Shown here piece after piece: positions 32,340 to 43,039 of a stretch of 64,000 bases of DNA. Each line of letters opens with the position of its first letter. Position 1 is the first letter of the stretch. Made by a program: the position numbers and the translations under genes. The DNA comes from Petrosia ficiformis (Eukaryota; Porifera; Demospongiae; Haplosclerida; Petrosiidae): NCBI GenBank assembly GCA_947044365.1, contig OX345636.1, positions 30,323,966-30,387,965 on the forward strand. The letters run 5' to 3'. A model generated the notes under the pieces. The model was not told the DNA's origin. It made no database searches and saw only the letters and a program-made list of their open reading frames with translations.

Positions 32340-35020
32340 TTCAAAGATTGAGACATTGATGCAATGATGAATGGTTGCAGAAGTTTGAAATATGTGCTAA
32401 CGCCAATAGTTGGGACGAGACAACACAGGCAAGGAAACTGCCAACTCTACTAGATGGTGAAGCATTGATGACCTTTCTGGAAATGCCTGAAGATGATAAG
32501 AAAGACTTCACCAAGATATTTACAGCTTTGAAAAACGAATTTTCCCCAGAGGAGTCACGGTTGAAGTCCTTACGAGAATTCGAAACAAGAAAACCTTCAC
32601 ATGTTTTTTTGTTCATCTTAAAGAAGCTATTAAACAAGAATTCCTACTCTCTTCCACTCCCTGATAAAGTCTGATGAAGTACAAGACAAGATTCCAAGTT
32701 GGACTGTCAAAAAGGATTCTGGCAGGTACCAATGCAAGACAGCTTTCTCCCCAGGACCAGGCATGGGTCTCTATGAATTTTGTCGGCTTCCATTTGGACT
32801 ATCAGGATCACCCAGCACTTTTCAACTACAAGGGATCAACCCTTTCTTATGGTCTATATCGATGACATCTTAATTTTCTCTGATCACATGGAGAACCATA
32901 CTGATCATCTTCACAAAGTCTTCCATCGACTGAGGGAACACAGAATAACTCTACATGCTGAAAAATGCAAACTGGGATTTACCGAAGTAGCCTATTTAGG
33001 TCACATCTTTGGCAAAGAGGGAATGTCACCAGATCCAGCAAAGGTTCAAGTCATTAAAGACTGGCTGACACCCACTGATATCAATGGATTACGTAGAATT
33101 TTAGGTCTAGCCTCTTATTATAGAAGATATATAAAAGGATTTTCAACTATCGCAGAGCCCTTACTCCGTCTCACCAATAAAGATATGGCATATACATCAG
33201 CTTGTCAAAATGCTTTTGACTGTCTTAAACAGCATTTACAATCCCGACCGATTTTGAAATGCCACTTTATCCTTGGAATTTACACTTTACACAGATGTTA
33301 GTGATACAGGTCTGGGAGCTGTCCTTCACCAAGGTGAACACGTAGTAGCTTATGCCAGTAGGACGTTAAATAAATCCGAAAGAAACTATAGTGTAATTGA
33401 AAAAGAATGTCTTGCTTTGTCATTACCTTCTAGGGTAAATTCACCATCTTCACTGACCATAACCCTCTCGTTTGGTTGTCGTCACAAAAATGCAATGGAA
33501 ATTAAGTTGCTGGTCCCTTTCCTTACAAGAGTACGACTACACCATCAAGTATCACAAAGGTTCATTCAACACCAATGCAGATGCCCTTTCAAGACTGGCA
33601 GAGGACCCGTGTGCAGTCATGGAAGTCCAAACTGGCCATAGTTTAAGCCAGCTTCAACAAAAAGATAATACATTACACAAGCTTACCAGCTATATATCAA
33701 GGAATATCAAACCCCCATACCAACCTCATCAGAAGAACCTTAAATTTTGGACGATGGATACAACTGTGGCCACAGTTGTTTATCAAAGACGGTGTACTCT
33801 ATCGGAGAATTAAAACTCCTGGCTGTGATGAGTATGATGTAGTTCTAGTAGCTCCTCCATCATTACAATTGTTCTACATTCAACAGTGCCACAATGCCCA
33901 AGCAGCTGGACATCTGGGTTTCCAAAAGACGCTTAACGTTTAAGGAGGCAGGTATACTGGGTAGGAATGGCCAAAGACGTCCATCTCTATTGCAACTCGT
34001 GTGAGATGTGTCAACGTTCCAAACCTAGCATACCACTCCACATACCAATGATTAACACTCCCATTGGAAGACCATGGGAAATGGTTGCTGTAGACATACT
34101 GAAAGTTCCTCCATCAACAAATGGCAGCATCTACCTTCTAGTAATCCAAGATTACTTCACAAAGTGGCTAGAGGCCATACCCATCAAAGACCAAACAGCT
34201 GATACTATAGTTCAGACATTGATCAAGGTATTCGCAACCTATGGCATTCCAAAATATTTACATTGAAACCAAGGTGCTCATTTTGAAAGTACAGTGTTGA
34301 AGAAAACCTGTGAAGCATTTGGAATTCACAAATCACACACTACACCCTACCACCCCCAAGGGGATGGGATAGTAGAAAGAGCTAACAGATCTTTATTGCA
34401 AATGTTACGAAGCTATTGCAGTAATACTGGGGATTGGGAAAAATGGTTGCCGTTGCTTCTGTTTGCTTACCGCACATCACAACATAGTTCAACCAGGAAT
34501 ACTCCTTTCACGCTAATGTTTGGTCGAAATGTAAAAGAAAGCCTCCCGTTTAGCTCAATAAACACAGCACATGATGCCACATCATATAAGGACCATCTCC
34601 AAAAGCGCCTTGCTGAAATGTATGATATAGTTGAAGCCAACTTGGTAGAAGCTGGGCTATGACACAACTGCCAAACAACGTCCTACATTTTCAGTTGGAG
34701 ATGCTGTATGGCTATCTAAAAACAGGTCTTCAAAACTAGAAAACCCCTGGGAAGGTGGATGGACGGACTGTGAAAACAATGTTTCGTAATAAATCTGTTG
34801 TAGAATCAGAGTCGTTCATATGAACAGATTACGATTAAACAAAATACGACTAAGATCCAGTTCAGATCAAGTGCAACCTATGCCTAATTTAACTTGGGAA
34901 GCCCCCTCATTTAAACATGAACTCCTGGAAAGCGATGGTGCACATTCAGAGCAACCTATTCGTCGAACAACACGAAACCGTCATCCACCAGAAAGGTATG
35001 GATTTTCTTCACAGTGTTAA
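32340..35020 (+). pseudogene. gag-pol remnant of the gypsy-like element
   Basis: A gag-like start (about 32366-32640; QKFEICANANSWDE, LLDGEALMTFLEM) is joined by a deletion to the reverse-transcriptase palm (LYEFCRLPFGLSGSP-type reading in a shifted frame, then FLMVYIDDILIFS with the Y-I-D-D centre, about 32846). RNase H follows ([17 protein letters not shown], 33290), then the integrase zinc region (CNSCEMCQRSKPS, 33990) and core (AVDILKVPP, HTTPYHPQGDGIVERANRS with the Glu). In the core a TGA and a D-to-N change occur at the second Asp site (34264-34270). A C-terminal piece ends at 35020 (RRTTRNRHPPERYG). Many frame changes are present and it cannot make an active polyprotein. Confidence 0.88.
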
Positions 35021-35058
35021 TTTTCGCTCGGGACAAGCTCTTTGAAAAGGGGGACATA

Positions 35059-35222
35059 TGTAGAGACTGGAATTATAATCAATATGTAATGTGTATAAAT
35101 ATATTATAATAACTATGATGTAATATGATGATGTAATATCATGTGATGAGAGAGTGCACATGTTCAATTTGTTGTTCTCTTTATATCCATTGGAATCTAA
35201 GAATAGAACGATATAGTTTACA
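35059..35222 (+). repeat. Right LTR
   Basis: It is 164 bp, TGTAGAGACTGG to ATAGTTTACA, directly after the purine tract. Deletions relative to the left LTR account for the shorter length. Confidence 0.9.
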
Positions 35223-35339
35223 CTGAGATTCCTTTTTTTGTTTTTTTTGTACTTTTATCGGATTGTGATTTTTTAATGGTCGTTTTGTCAGCAGTAGAGT
35301 CTTCAGTCATGGTTTCAAAACTGTCATTCTCACTTTCAC

Positions 35340-35815
35340 AACTGAAGCTGAGTGGGAAAGGATACCACAGGCAGGTGGAATTTCAATTGTGTTGGGGCTA
35401 TGGACAGAAAGCATGTGTCTAATTCGTCCCCCTCCTAATAGTGGGTCTTATTTCAATTATAAAGGCAGTTTCAGTGTAGTGCTGCTGGCACTAGTGGATG
35501 CAGACTATAAATTCCTTTATGTTGGATGCAATGGAGGGGTATTTAAAAATAGCTCATTACAGAAAGCTCTTGATGAAAACACTCAATATACCCCAACCGA
35601 GGCCACTACCTGGACACACTTATCCTATCCCATTTGTGATTTTCCATTGTATAATGAAACCTTATAGCCGAACCAGTCTATCAAGGAAACAACATATTTA
35701 TAATTATCGACTAAGCTGTGCCACAGGATTGTCGAAAATGCCTTCTTCTCTCCGCAGTGTTGGCAATGACGTTGGCAACTTTTCTGTAGCTTTACAAATA
35801 GCTGGCACTTAAAAC
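35340..35815 (+). pseudogene. PIF/Harbinger DDE nuclease fragment
   Basis: Reading on plus: EWERIPQ, then LIRPPPNSGSYFNYKGSFSV and LLALVDADYKFLYV (DDE_Tnp_4/HARBI1-like; the Asp of V-D-A-D-Y is catalytic). After a gap comes CNGGVFKNSSLQKALDEN, then in other frames PLPGHTYPIPFVI, KQHIYNYRLS, and a tail ending FSVALQIAGT. The N-terminal half and a stretch around the last acidic residue are lost or shifted. Adjacent minus-strand remains (31936-35345) belong to the partner protein of the same element type. The two genes abut at about 35340-35345 with both N-termini missing, implying one deletion. Confidence 0.75.
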
Positions 35816-35949
35816 AGTCTACTTAAAAGTATTGAAGAAGATTAGCAGTAGTTTCCACAGCACTGCAATAGCACTATCAGTAATTTTGTAAACTGTTTGC
35901 CAAAACAATAGAATCATGATTAGGAATCGGAATCTAAGATTCAATGTCT

Positions 35950-36380
35950 GTGTTTGTGGATCATCATAATCGTCATCCAATTCAACAAGTTCTGAGAGGG
36001 CATGTATTAAAATTACTAATAGTTAATTCATTTTTTTCTGCACTTGACAGTGAACTTGAGGCAAATGCTATTGGTCTATCCATACCATCCTTACAGACAT
36101 GTGAAAGGACTGCCCCTAATCCATACTGGGAGGCATCTGTGGCTAACTGAATTGGCAATAATGGGTCGAAATGAATTAAAACTTGAGAAGATATTAACTC
36201 TTCAGTGGCTATTTTAACGGCTTCATCATACTCCGTTGACCACTACCATTTAGTACCTTTATTTAGGGGTTGTAATATGGATGCTGAATTTGGTATAAAT
36301 TTACCATAATAATTTAAGTGGCCCAAATATGCTCTTAACTCTGTTACATTCTTTGGCTAACTATAGCATCCACTTTCACT
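35950..36380 (-). pseudogene. Ty3/gypsy reverse transcriptase / RNase H fragment
   Basis: The minus strand reads LRAYLGHLNYYGKFIPNSAS, then EYDEAVKIATEELISSQVLI, LATDASQYGLGAVLSHV and PIAFASSSLSSA. This is the hinge between reverse transcriptase and RNase H, with the RNase H Asp in A-T-D-A-S. A stop occurs at the WWS position, and the part below 36050 is frameshifted. No LTRs are found nearby. It is a different and older copy from the one at 32109-35222. Confidence 0.75.
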
Positions 36381-36399
36381 ACATGACAGCTTTCTGTAT

Positions 36400-38240
36400 C
36401 ATACAGAATACAGATCTCTGCATTCTAATGAAATACTATGGGAATGGTGACTGTGCACATACAAATAGCAATACAGAGTCTGTTGATACTGAATCAGGAT
36501 AACACTGCAGCCAGTTGCAACTAGCACTAGTACTGTGCAAAAAGGATGTTATACTCTGTTATAGCAAATACAGTATTTATTAGTGATAACCATGTTATGC
36601 TGAAGAGTAGTATTACTAAAATATACACTGTAGTGTACCACAAGTGTTTACACACTTGGGTTATACACCACTTCGTATAACTAAAGTATACCATATGGCA
36701 TTAATTAACTTTCATGGTCAGTATAATAGTTCTCAAATATAATTGATTTCAAGCAATTTTTCTAAAAATTAAGTACATATATTCATAATTATTAATGTTT
36801 TTTTATTATTCTTTATATATATATATATATATATATATATTCATAATTATAACTACCAAACTTCAGAAGTTTATTGTCACAATTACCGTTTCTGTTAGTA
36901 ACATGTCACTGTAAAAACTGAAGTGTGTGAGGCACAGTAAAATTAATGTTAAGCACACCTCTGCAAAAGGTGTGTAATATACACTGGACAAGTCAGAGTG
37001 TGTTCTCTACACACTGTGTGTTATTTAAAATACTTTCTCATACTAAATTAAGCCAAGCTGAAGTAATTAAAAGTTAAGCTTATAGCCTAGACACAGAATA
37101 CTCACAGTTCAGATTTATCTGTTAACAGGAAAAGAACACAATATATATATATATATATATTACCAATTGATAATAATTAATTATAAACATATAAAATGCC
37201 AGAACAAAAGATGTAATCAACAACATCTGTTATCTTCCTGTGGATGTAAAACTACAGAGGTAATACAGTGAATGAAATAATTATTATCAGTCTACATGCA
37301 TGCAGCTGTTATCTGACAAAGCAATAAATGTATTCATGAACAAATAATTGACCACTATAATGCACACTAAAATAATAGATATTTATCAAAGCAACATTCA
37401 TTCAGACATACTATGATTAGCATGATGTGTAGAACTTTGATCCCTGCCAAAGCTAATGGTGCAACAATCATCATACAAATATTTCCACTCGTATACAGAA
37501 ATTGCCCCAACAAAAAGAAACAGGAGTAGTAGTTTATGATAAAGACTCAGTTTACTATTTCAAACAAGTTAAGCTTCTTATTCATCCTGTATTTCTGGTC
37601 ACAATTCAGTGTTAGAGTGGAAAATTAGATGATCCGAAACACATTAGGTTATTCAAAGATCAGAATCACAGTGATTCCTTTGCTACACAACACATGCACT
37701 TTCAAAAAGAGAATGAATTTTGTGTATTAATGTAATATTATATACTATACAATAATTAATATATATAATTATATGCAATTACAGATCAAAACTCACACAT
37801 AATTATGTAGGATACACATTCCCCAGGCTCCCCATGTGTATCCTACATAATTTAATTGGGTGTGGTAGATCTCCATTGATTGCTCACGTGACTTATGGAT
37901 ACTGGTGTGATAACTTTCAAACTGATTGTGGTGTAGAACTAACCGTCAAGCCTGACATAGTAGTCTCATCTGTTGCTATGGAAAAATGCATGATTCATCA
38001 AAATCAGTAATATTTACTATACATTATCACACAAGTACACAGTTTAATAAACAATAATTAAAAGATTTAAAACAAAAAAAAATCTTAGGTTGAAAATGGG
38101 AGAATTCCTTGTCAAACTCAGTGTGTAATAACTCGTTCATTCCTATCTCAAGAATAATGTGTCCTGGAGCTATAACCACTTCTAGTTACAGATTGGCGGG
38201 ATTATCTCAAGATGCAATAGTTTCTGTTCCTGTTAATCGA
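36400..38240. other. No gene seen; microsatellites and a hairpin
   Basis: (AT)n runs occur at about 36818-36840 and 37141-37160. Several GTGTGTAA/TTACACAC motifs lie between 36600 and 37030. A short perfect hairpin is listed separately. No conserved reading was seen. Confidence 0.4.
37801..37852. repeat. 19-bp perfect hairpin with 14-nt loop
   Basis: AATTATGTAGGATACACAT (37801-37819) is exactly mirrored at 37834-37852, around the loop TCCCCAGGCTCCCC. It could fold as DNA cruciform or RNA stem. The function is unknown. Confidence 0.8.
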
Positions 38241-38258
38241 CCCATACAGTAGGATGGA

Positions 38259-39180
38259 CACTCAGTACAATGAATAGACATGAAAGTATGGGTCATGTGG
38301 TTGACTTGTGCAGGTAGGATACAAAGTGGAATGTGCCATAACACATTTGCTAAGACATAAATATTTATGTTGTTCGTAAACTTGAGATTCTGTCATTAAA
38401 GTAATTGTGTGCTCTAAGAATCGAACCACTTTTCCAAATAAAAGACCCAGGTCATTCATAGAACTGTTTACATACCAGTTTGCATAAACGTATGGCGATT
38501 TTTGAGTTAATGATTTTTCTGCAGTAAAATGGTTGAAGTCATTGGAAGCATCAGTAGATTAATGGTATAGCCGTGGGATTAGAATGTTTGACAAGGATCC
38601 ATATAGAGCATGATACATTGATGAAACTGATTCTATTTCATCTGTAATGAAAAAGAACTCACATATGGGCTTGTGCAAATGAAAGGAGGAATCATAGAAT
38701 TTGCTATTTCGAGGGTCACCAAATATTATTTCTTTCATAACAACAGGGTTAGAGGCAGGTGACATTGATAAACGCACATTTGAAGGTGGTGAATCGTTCA
38801 TTACAGTTTGCAGAGTTGTCCAATTCCAAAGGTAACGTCTCCTCTGATAATGCACTGTTACTGCTAAATTTTCTCATTATCTGGATTACAATTGAATGGC
38901 GATTTGTGGAGTAAGAGCCAAGAACTCCATTGAGTCTCTCATAAGGCAAACACCAGAATGAGTAAATGGGACGAAAGTCGAGGATTGATTGTTGAAGGTG
39001 ACAGTGCAAATGCATATTCATAGTGCATGCTTGCCAACCATATGCTGTCTCAACTCCCTTATTAAATTCAATAAGCAGTTTATGTGCCTTCTCCACCTGA
39101 TCTTTGGATACAGTGTGTTGGCAAAGAATGTAACAAGCTCTCACAAAAATCTTCCAAATGTTCAAATCAGCATCAGGCAA
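38259..39180 (-). pseudogene. CACTA/KDZ-like transposase C-terminal region
   Basis: From an ATG at 39180 the reading has DLNIWKIFVRACYILC, then ACTMNMHLHCHLQQSILDF, then PIYSFWCLPYERLNGVLGSY and STNRHSIVIQIMRKF. The N-M-H-L-H-C-H-L and S-F-W-x-x-x-x-E-R-x-N-G-x-L-G motifs are those of large CACTA/KDZ-type transposases that are multi-copy in sponges and cnidarians. The following pieces (38559-38800 with IIFGDPRNSKFYDSS; 38262-38459 with VVRFLEHTITLMTE) need frame changes. The catalytic N-terminal part is absent. Confidence 0.55.
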
Positions 39181-39543
39181 AATATCTAAACTAAATTATT
39201 TTTGTTTGCTGAGGTTTTTTTTTTTTTTGTTATAATTTTATTTGTTGTGGATTTTGCTTATATAATTACTATTTCCCAGGTTTGTATTTTTTAATTTAAC
39301 TTATTTCATTCTAGTTAATGTAATTACTGTATTTTAATCTATTCTGCATTATATAAGTATAATTATGTATAGTTATTTTTTGGGAGGCACTTAATATAGG
39401 ATTACCTCTGTGCCCATCCTTTCCTTGTTTTTTGGATAAAATTAACAAACAAACAAACACAAAGGTTCATGCAAGGTAGCATGAATTCCTGACACCGAAA
39501 TGTTTACATTTTGTTCGTGTTTATGGTTAATTATACGATTATA

Positions 39544-41515
39544 AAATGGAGGAATTAGTTAGAGAAAATGTATCTTCTTTTGGATACAACACCATAAAGA
39601 AAGAACAGTTGGATGTTGTTGTCCAGTTTTTACAATGGAGAGATGTATTTGCCATTCTGCCTACTGGGTTTGGTAAGTCACTGTAAGGAGAGATATCAAA
39701 GAAGGTAAATACGAGTTGGTGATCTTCTAGTCTAGAACCCATAAATTGAGAGAAATAGTAAAAAGTGATGTGTGATTGAAACACTTGGTTGGTGTGCTTG
39801 ATGAGTTGCACTGTGTGCAAAAATGGTAAGTATATCCAATGTAGGTAGACTACTTTTTTTTACAGTTACAGGTAAGAATTTAGGAAGAAGATAGGATTGG
39901 TTGAACACCTCAGAAGCTTTATATCATCAGAAAGTTTAATTGTATGTTTGTTTGATTGTATAATATAAATATATATATATATATAATGATACACAACTTT
40001 AAGGTTGTAGTCTTTTCAGTGGGCGGATTCTACTCCAATCAGTTTCTAGTCTTGTAATAACACGTGTAAATAAAAGAACACTTGCTGTAGAAAGTTTGGT
40101 GTTTCTGCTCTGAAGGATAAGCAAAAGGAGTGCATAATGAAATTTATTGAAGACAATGACATATTTGCATCATTGCCTACCAGATATGGTAAATCTATGA
40201 TAAATGGTCTACTGCCAGACATATAACAAGCTCAAAGGTAAAACATTAGTGCGTGTGTGTTGGACTGTGTTCACAGTCATACTGGTTGTATTATTATATA
40301 CAGGAAGTACTTGAGCATAGTTGTCTCCATTAGTCAACTAACATCTCTCATAATGGACCAGAAAAATAAGTTTGTACCCAAAAGTGTAGGAGCTGAATAT
40401 GTAGGCGAAGCACAGATTGATTAGGGATGCTGTTCATGCAGTACTGGAAGGGACGATTCAGCTACTTTTTTCAGTCCTGAAAGTATCCTTCTAAACCCTA
40501 GATACAGGATTGTGCTGTTATCCAAACAATACATGGAGAATTTGGTTGCTTTGATCATCAATGAAGCACATTGTGTGAAAACCTGGTAGGTATCTTTATA
40601 CAATCACCTATTATAAAGTATAATAAAATTATGTATAATTATCACTATGCAGGGGTGACAACTTTCGTTTCACATTTGCAGAATTAGGAACTTTGAGAAG
40701 TATTGTACTATCGGGGGTCAACATTCTCGCTTTGACAGCTACAGCTAGCAAGTCAACTTTTGACATTGTGAAACAGTGGTTGATAGACCCAGTAATAGTT
40801 GGTATATCTCGTAATAAGACCCAATATATTCTTCACAGTTCAACCATATACAAAGCTGCCAGAATTCAGCCAGCAGCTAGCAGATGAATTAAGAATACAG
40901 AAAACCTGCACTCCCAAAACTGTAATTTTTTGTTGCTCATTTAAGAACTGCTATCAATTGTATGATAAAATAAAAAGAGAGTTGAAAGAAGATTTCACAT
41001 ATCCTTCTGGATCTCCAGATCTTCACTCATTTCGGTTAGTGGAAATGTATCATGGAGGTTGCATGTCATATGTACGAGATAATGTGCTCAAAGCTTTCAC
41101 TAGTACATCAAGTGTTGTTAGAATAGTGATTGCTACATCTAGTTTTGGAATGGGTATTGATTGTCCAAATATTCGAAGAGTGATACATTGGGGAACCCCT
41201 GAAAATATTGAACAATACGTTCAAGAGACTGGTCATGCTGGAAGAGATGGTGAAATTTCACATGTCATTTTGCTTTATTAAGTACAGCACAAAATCTTAG
41301 AGAATATGCAAAAGTATGGCACTAATGAGAGTACATGCCGACTTTCCTACATTGACAGTTATTCAAACAATAATTGTAGTTGCTGTGATGTATGTAAACT
41401 TATATGCCAATGTGTTGAATGTACTTAGATTAGTTTTAACTTTTAATATGAGATGCATTTCAATTATAATTATTAATTATTCTACTAACTATACAAAATT
41501 AATTCTGTCTCCCAA
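39544..41515 (+). pseudogene. RecQ-like DNA helicase remnant with two P-loop exons
   Basis: A first exon (39547-39673) has FGYNTIKKEQLDVVVQFLQ and AILPTGFGKS, split by an intron at the P-loop. A second, separate N-terminal exon (about 40095-40225) has DKQKECIMKFIED and ASLPTRYGKS (P-loop with G-to-R). Then come VSISQLTSLIMDQ (40320), LVALIINEAHCVKTW (40540; DEAH box as NEAH), ILALTATASKSTF (40725), and KTVIFCCSFKNCYQLYDKI with IATSSFGMGIDCPNIRRVI and VQETGHAGRDGEISH (40915-41275). A Cys-rich tail (CSCCDVCKLICQCVEC) follows to about 41420. This order is that of RecQ helicases (3'-5' unwinding). Frame changes at about 40470 and 40850 and altered motifs show decay. The double front suggests two merged copies. 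Confidence 0.7.
39999..40058 (+). mobile_element. Left-end fragment of a TTAA-flanked MITE family
   Basis: TTAAGGTTGTAGTCTTTTC, then GTGGGCGGATTCTACTCCAA and TCAGTTTCTAGTCTTG, matches the left end of the full copy at 61660-62273. The rest of the element is missing. It lies inside the RecQ-like remnant, between its two P-loop exons. Confidence 0.7.
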
Positions 41516-41757
41516 CTAAACGTTTTGATACCCTCGTGATCATCCCGAAGAATGGAATTGTGTGTATCCGAGGAAATATGTTTAATTTCTTGTCGCACTC
41601 CTTGAACCAATGTAATTAAGACAGAATCAATTGTTCTAGTGGATTGAACAATTCAAGTTGCTAGAGAAGGATAGGTACCACAACAAATTCTGTTTATGTT
41701 CTGTTAAAACAAACTTTTGTGTTCAATCAGTGCATGTAATGAATTATGTAAACATAC

Positions 41758-42144
41758 TTTCATAAATGATGTAGTAGCTTTAGGTCTTTTAGGAGTAGTA
41801 TGCTGACTTGCAGAGGAACTGTTGTCTTCAGATGATGGGCTCTTTCTACTGTGCACTGCAGTTACGGCTACAACTCGTTTGAGGGTATCCAATAAATTGT
41901 CCCTTTTGGCATCTATTTCCTTGATTAGCTCGAAATAACTTTTGATGTCTTTCTTACATTTGTGGCACAACCAGGTTCCAGCTGCCAGTGGTGTTGCTTG
42001 TAAAGACATACCAAATTCCTGATACAAAAATAACTCCAAACGCTCTCTTGAATCTTTATTAACATCCCCATTCAACTTCAATCTCTTAGCCTTCAAGGTA
42101 CCTTTAGCAACATCACATTCACAAACAGAGCACAGTTCAGCCAT
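41758..42144 (-). CDS. First exon with Cys-rich (ZAD-like) domain, gene otherwise lost
   Basis: ATG at 42144 begins MAELCSVCECDVAKGT; a second Cys pair follows at WLCHKCKKDIKSYFELIKEI (C-x2-C ... C-x2-C over about 60 residues, then a helix). A Ser/Lys-rich tail ends ...TTSFMK, where ATGAAA|GTATGT is a good splice donor (about 41757). The layout recalls zinc-associated N-terminal modules that precede transposase-like sequence in multi-copy sponge genes. No downstream exon could be recognised. The single exon itself is intact. Confidence 0.4.
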
Positions 42145-42279
42145 ACATTTTTTTTTTCACTATGCGACGTGTATCAGTGCGTTCACAAATGTCACAGAGT
42201 GCTCTTAATGGTACTTGAACGAAGTGTATATAGGCATTTCCCCAGACCCATCTCTTTTAGGATGGGTCTGGCAACACGA

Positions 42280-42679
42280 GACTAGCCCTAAGGGTGGTGG
42301 AGGGGGCGGTGGGTGTTAAACTCTGGCAGGAGAAAGATCGGAGTTTGATAGTGCCTAGAAAGGTAAATTTAATGGTTTCACTCAAAAGCTACACAATTCA
42401 GCTTTCTTCATTCAGCTATAAAAGTAAAATGAATTTTCAGAAAACAGCTCTATTTGTTTTCTCAAAATGCATTGTACTTGGTGCACGCCATGTTTGGTTT
42501 GTACTTATTGCAATTGGAAAAATGGAGATTTTAATTACATTTCCTCACTTACAGGACAATATGAAGGGGACTAGAAGATATGAAGGTTGGTATTACACTA
42601 GTTTAGTGTCATATTATATAATATTCCATTTTTAAACTGAATGGAGGTCGCATCCGCCCACTCCCTAGTACCACCTTAA
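42280..42679 (+). mobile_element. Right part of a TTAA-flanked MITE
   Basis: From AGGGTGGTGGAGGGGGCGGT to CCCTAGTACCACCTTAA it is about 80 percent identical to 61850-62273 by eye. The right terminus with TTAA (42676-42679) is present; the left end is replaced by a short inverted repeat (CAGACCCATC...GATGGGTCTG, about 42244-42270). Confidence 0.7.
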
Positions 42680-42928
42680 AACACAAGAGATTATGGTTTT
42701 GGGGGTCTGACATTGGTTTTAAGTTGGATCTCACACTAGATATCTGTTGTGTAACACTACTTTGTGTATGATTATTACATGAAGGTTAATTAAGATGCAG
42801 TGATGAAAAAGTATACATTATCTTACTACGATACAGTAACATGTTTACTCAAGAGTTACTTCAGCAAATAATTTCTTCTGTATGAAATCCTATTTTTAAA
42901 TTCAGCAGTGCTGTAAAGAGTGATGTTA

Positions 42929-43038
42929 CTGACCTTGGTGATAATCCTTGTAGCTTATCAATTAGCTGGATGAAACATTCATGAGTATCTTGATGAAACC
43001 CAGGTATAAAAGATTGGTGTGTTGCTAAAATTATTTTA
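42929..43038 (-). other. Possible ubiquitin-protease-like exon
   Basis: Between a plausible acceptor (AATTTTAG) and donor (AAG|GTCAGT), the minus strand reads HQSFIPGFHQDTHECFIQLI then DKLQGLSP. The Q-x-D-x-H-E-x-x-x-x-L-x-D-x-L pattern resembles the second conserved box of ubiquitin-specific proteases (Q-Q-D-A-H-E-F/C). It is a single short exon with no other box recognised nearby. It may be chance or a captured fragment. Confidence 0.3.
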
Positions 43039-43039
43039 A

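Larger units (their letters stand above)
32109..35222 (+). mobile_element. Ty3/gypsy-like LTR retrotransposon, deleted and decayed
   Basis: Two LTRs (32109-32291 and 35059-35222) start TGTAGA and end TTTACA. Four-base duplication CTGA flanks the element (32105-32108 and 35223-35226). The primer-binding site follows the left LTR directly (TTGGTAGCAAGAGG, like initiator tRNA-Met complement with one extra base). The polypurine tract GAAAAGGGGGACA precedes the right LTR. The internal region (2.77 kb) is too short for a full element (usually 4-5 kb), because protease and the front of reverse transcriptase are gone. The LTRs differ by about three substitutions and several short gaps, so the insertion is not very recent. 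Confidence 0.9.
31936..35345 (-). pseudogene. Harbinger-type accessory (MADF/Myb-like) protein, split by an LTR element
   Basis: The upstream part (35223-35345) encodes an acidic/Lys-rich segment (SENDSFETMTEDSTADKTTI, ending KKTKKGIS). The downstream part (31936-32108) starts GGRVNEKSNILCIENALQNN and, after a one-base shift, reads DGYDLFGQYIVAELRTVENI and stops. The closing D-x-F-G-x-Y-x-A-x-x-L pattern is that of the Myb/MADF partner protein of PIF/Harbinger transposons, which escorts the nuclease to DNA. The LTR retrotransposon at 32109-35222 sits exactly between the two parts, with a 4-bp duplication. The N-terminal DNA-binding part is missing. Confidence 0.6.

Noticed and set aside
32340..35020. 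Endogenous retrovirus
   Set aside because: The domain order and lengths fit a Ty3/gypsy-like retrotransposon, and no envelope gene is present after the integrase.
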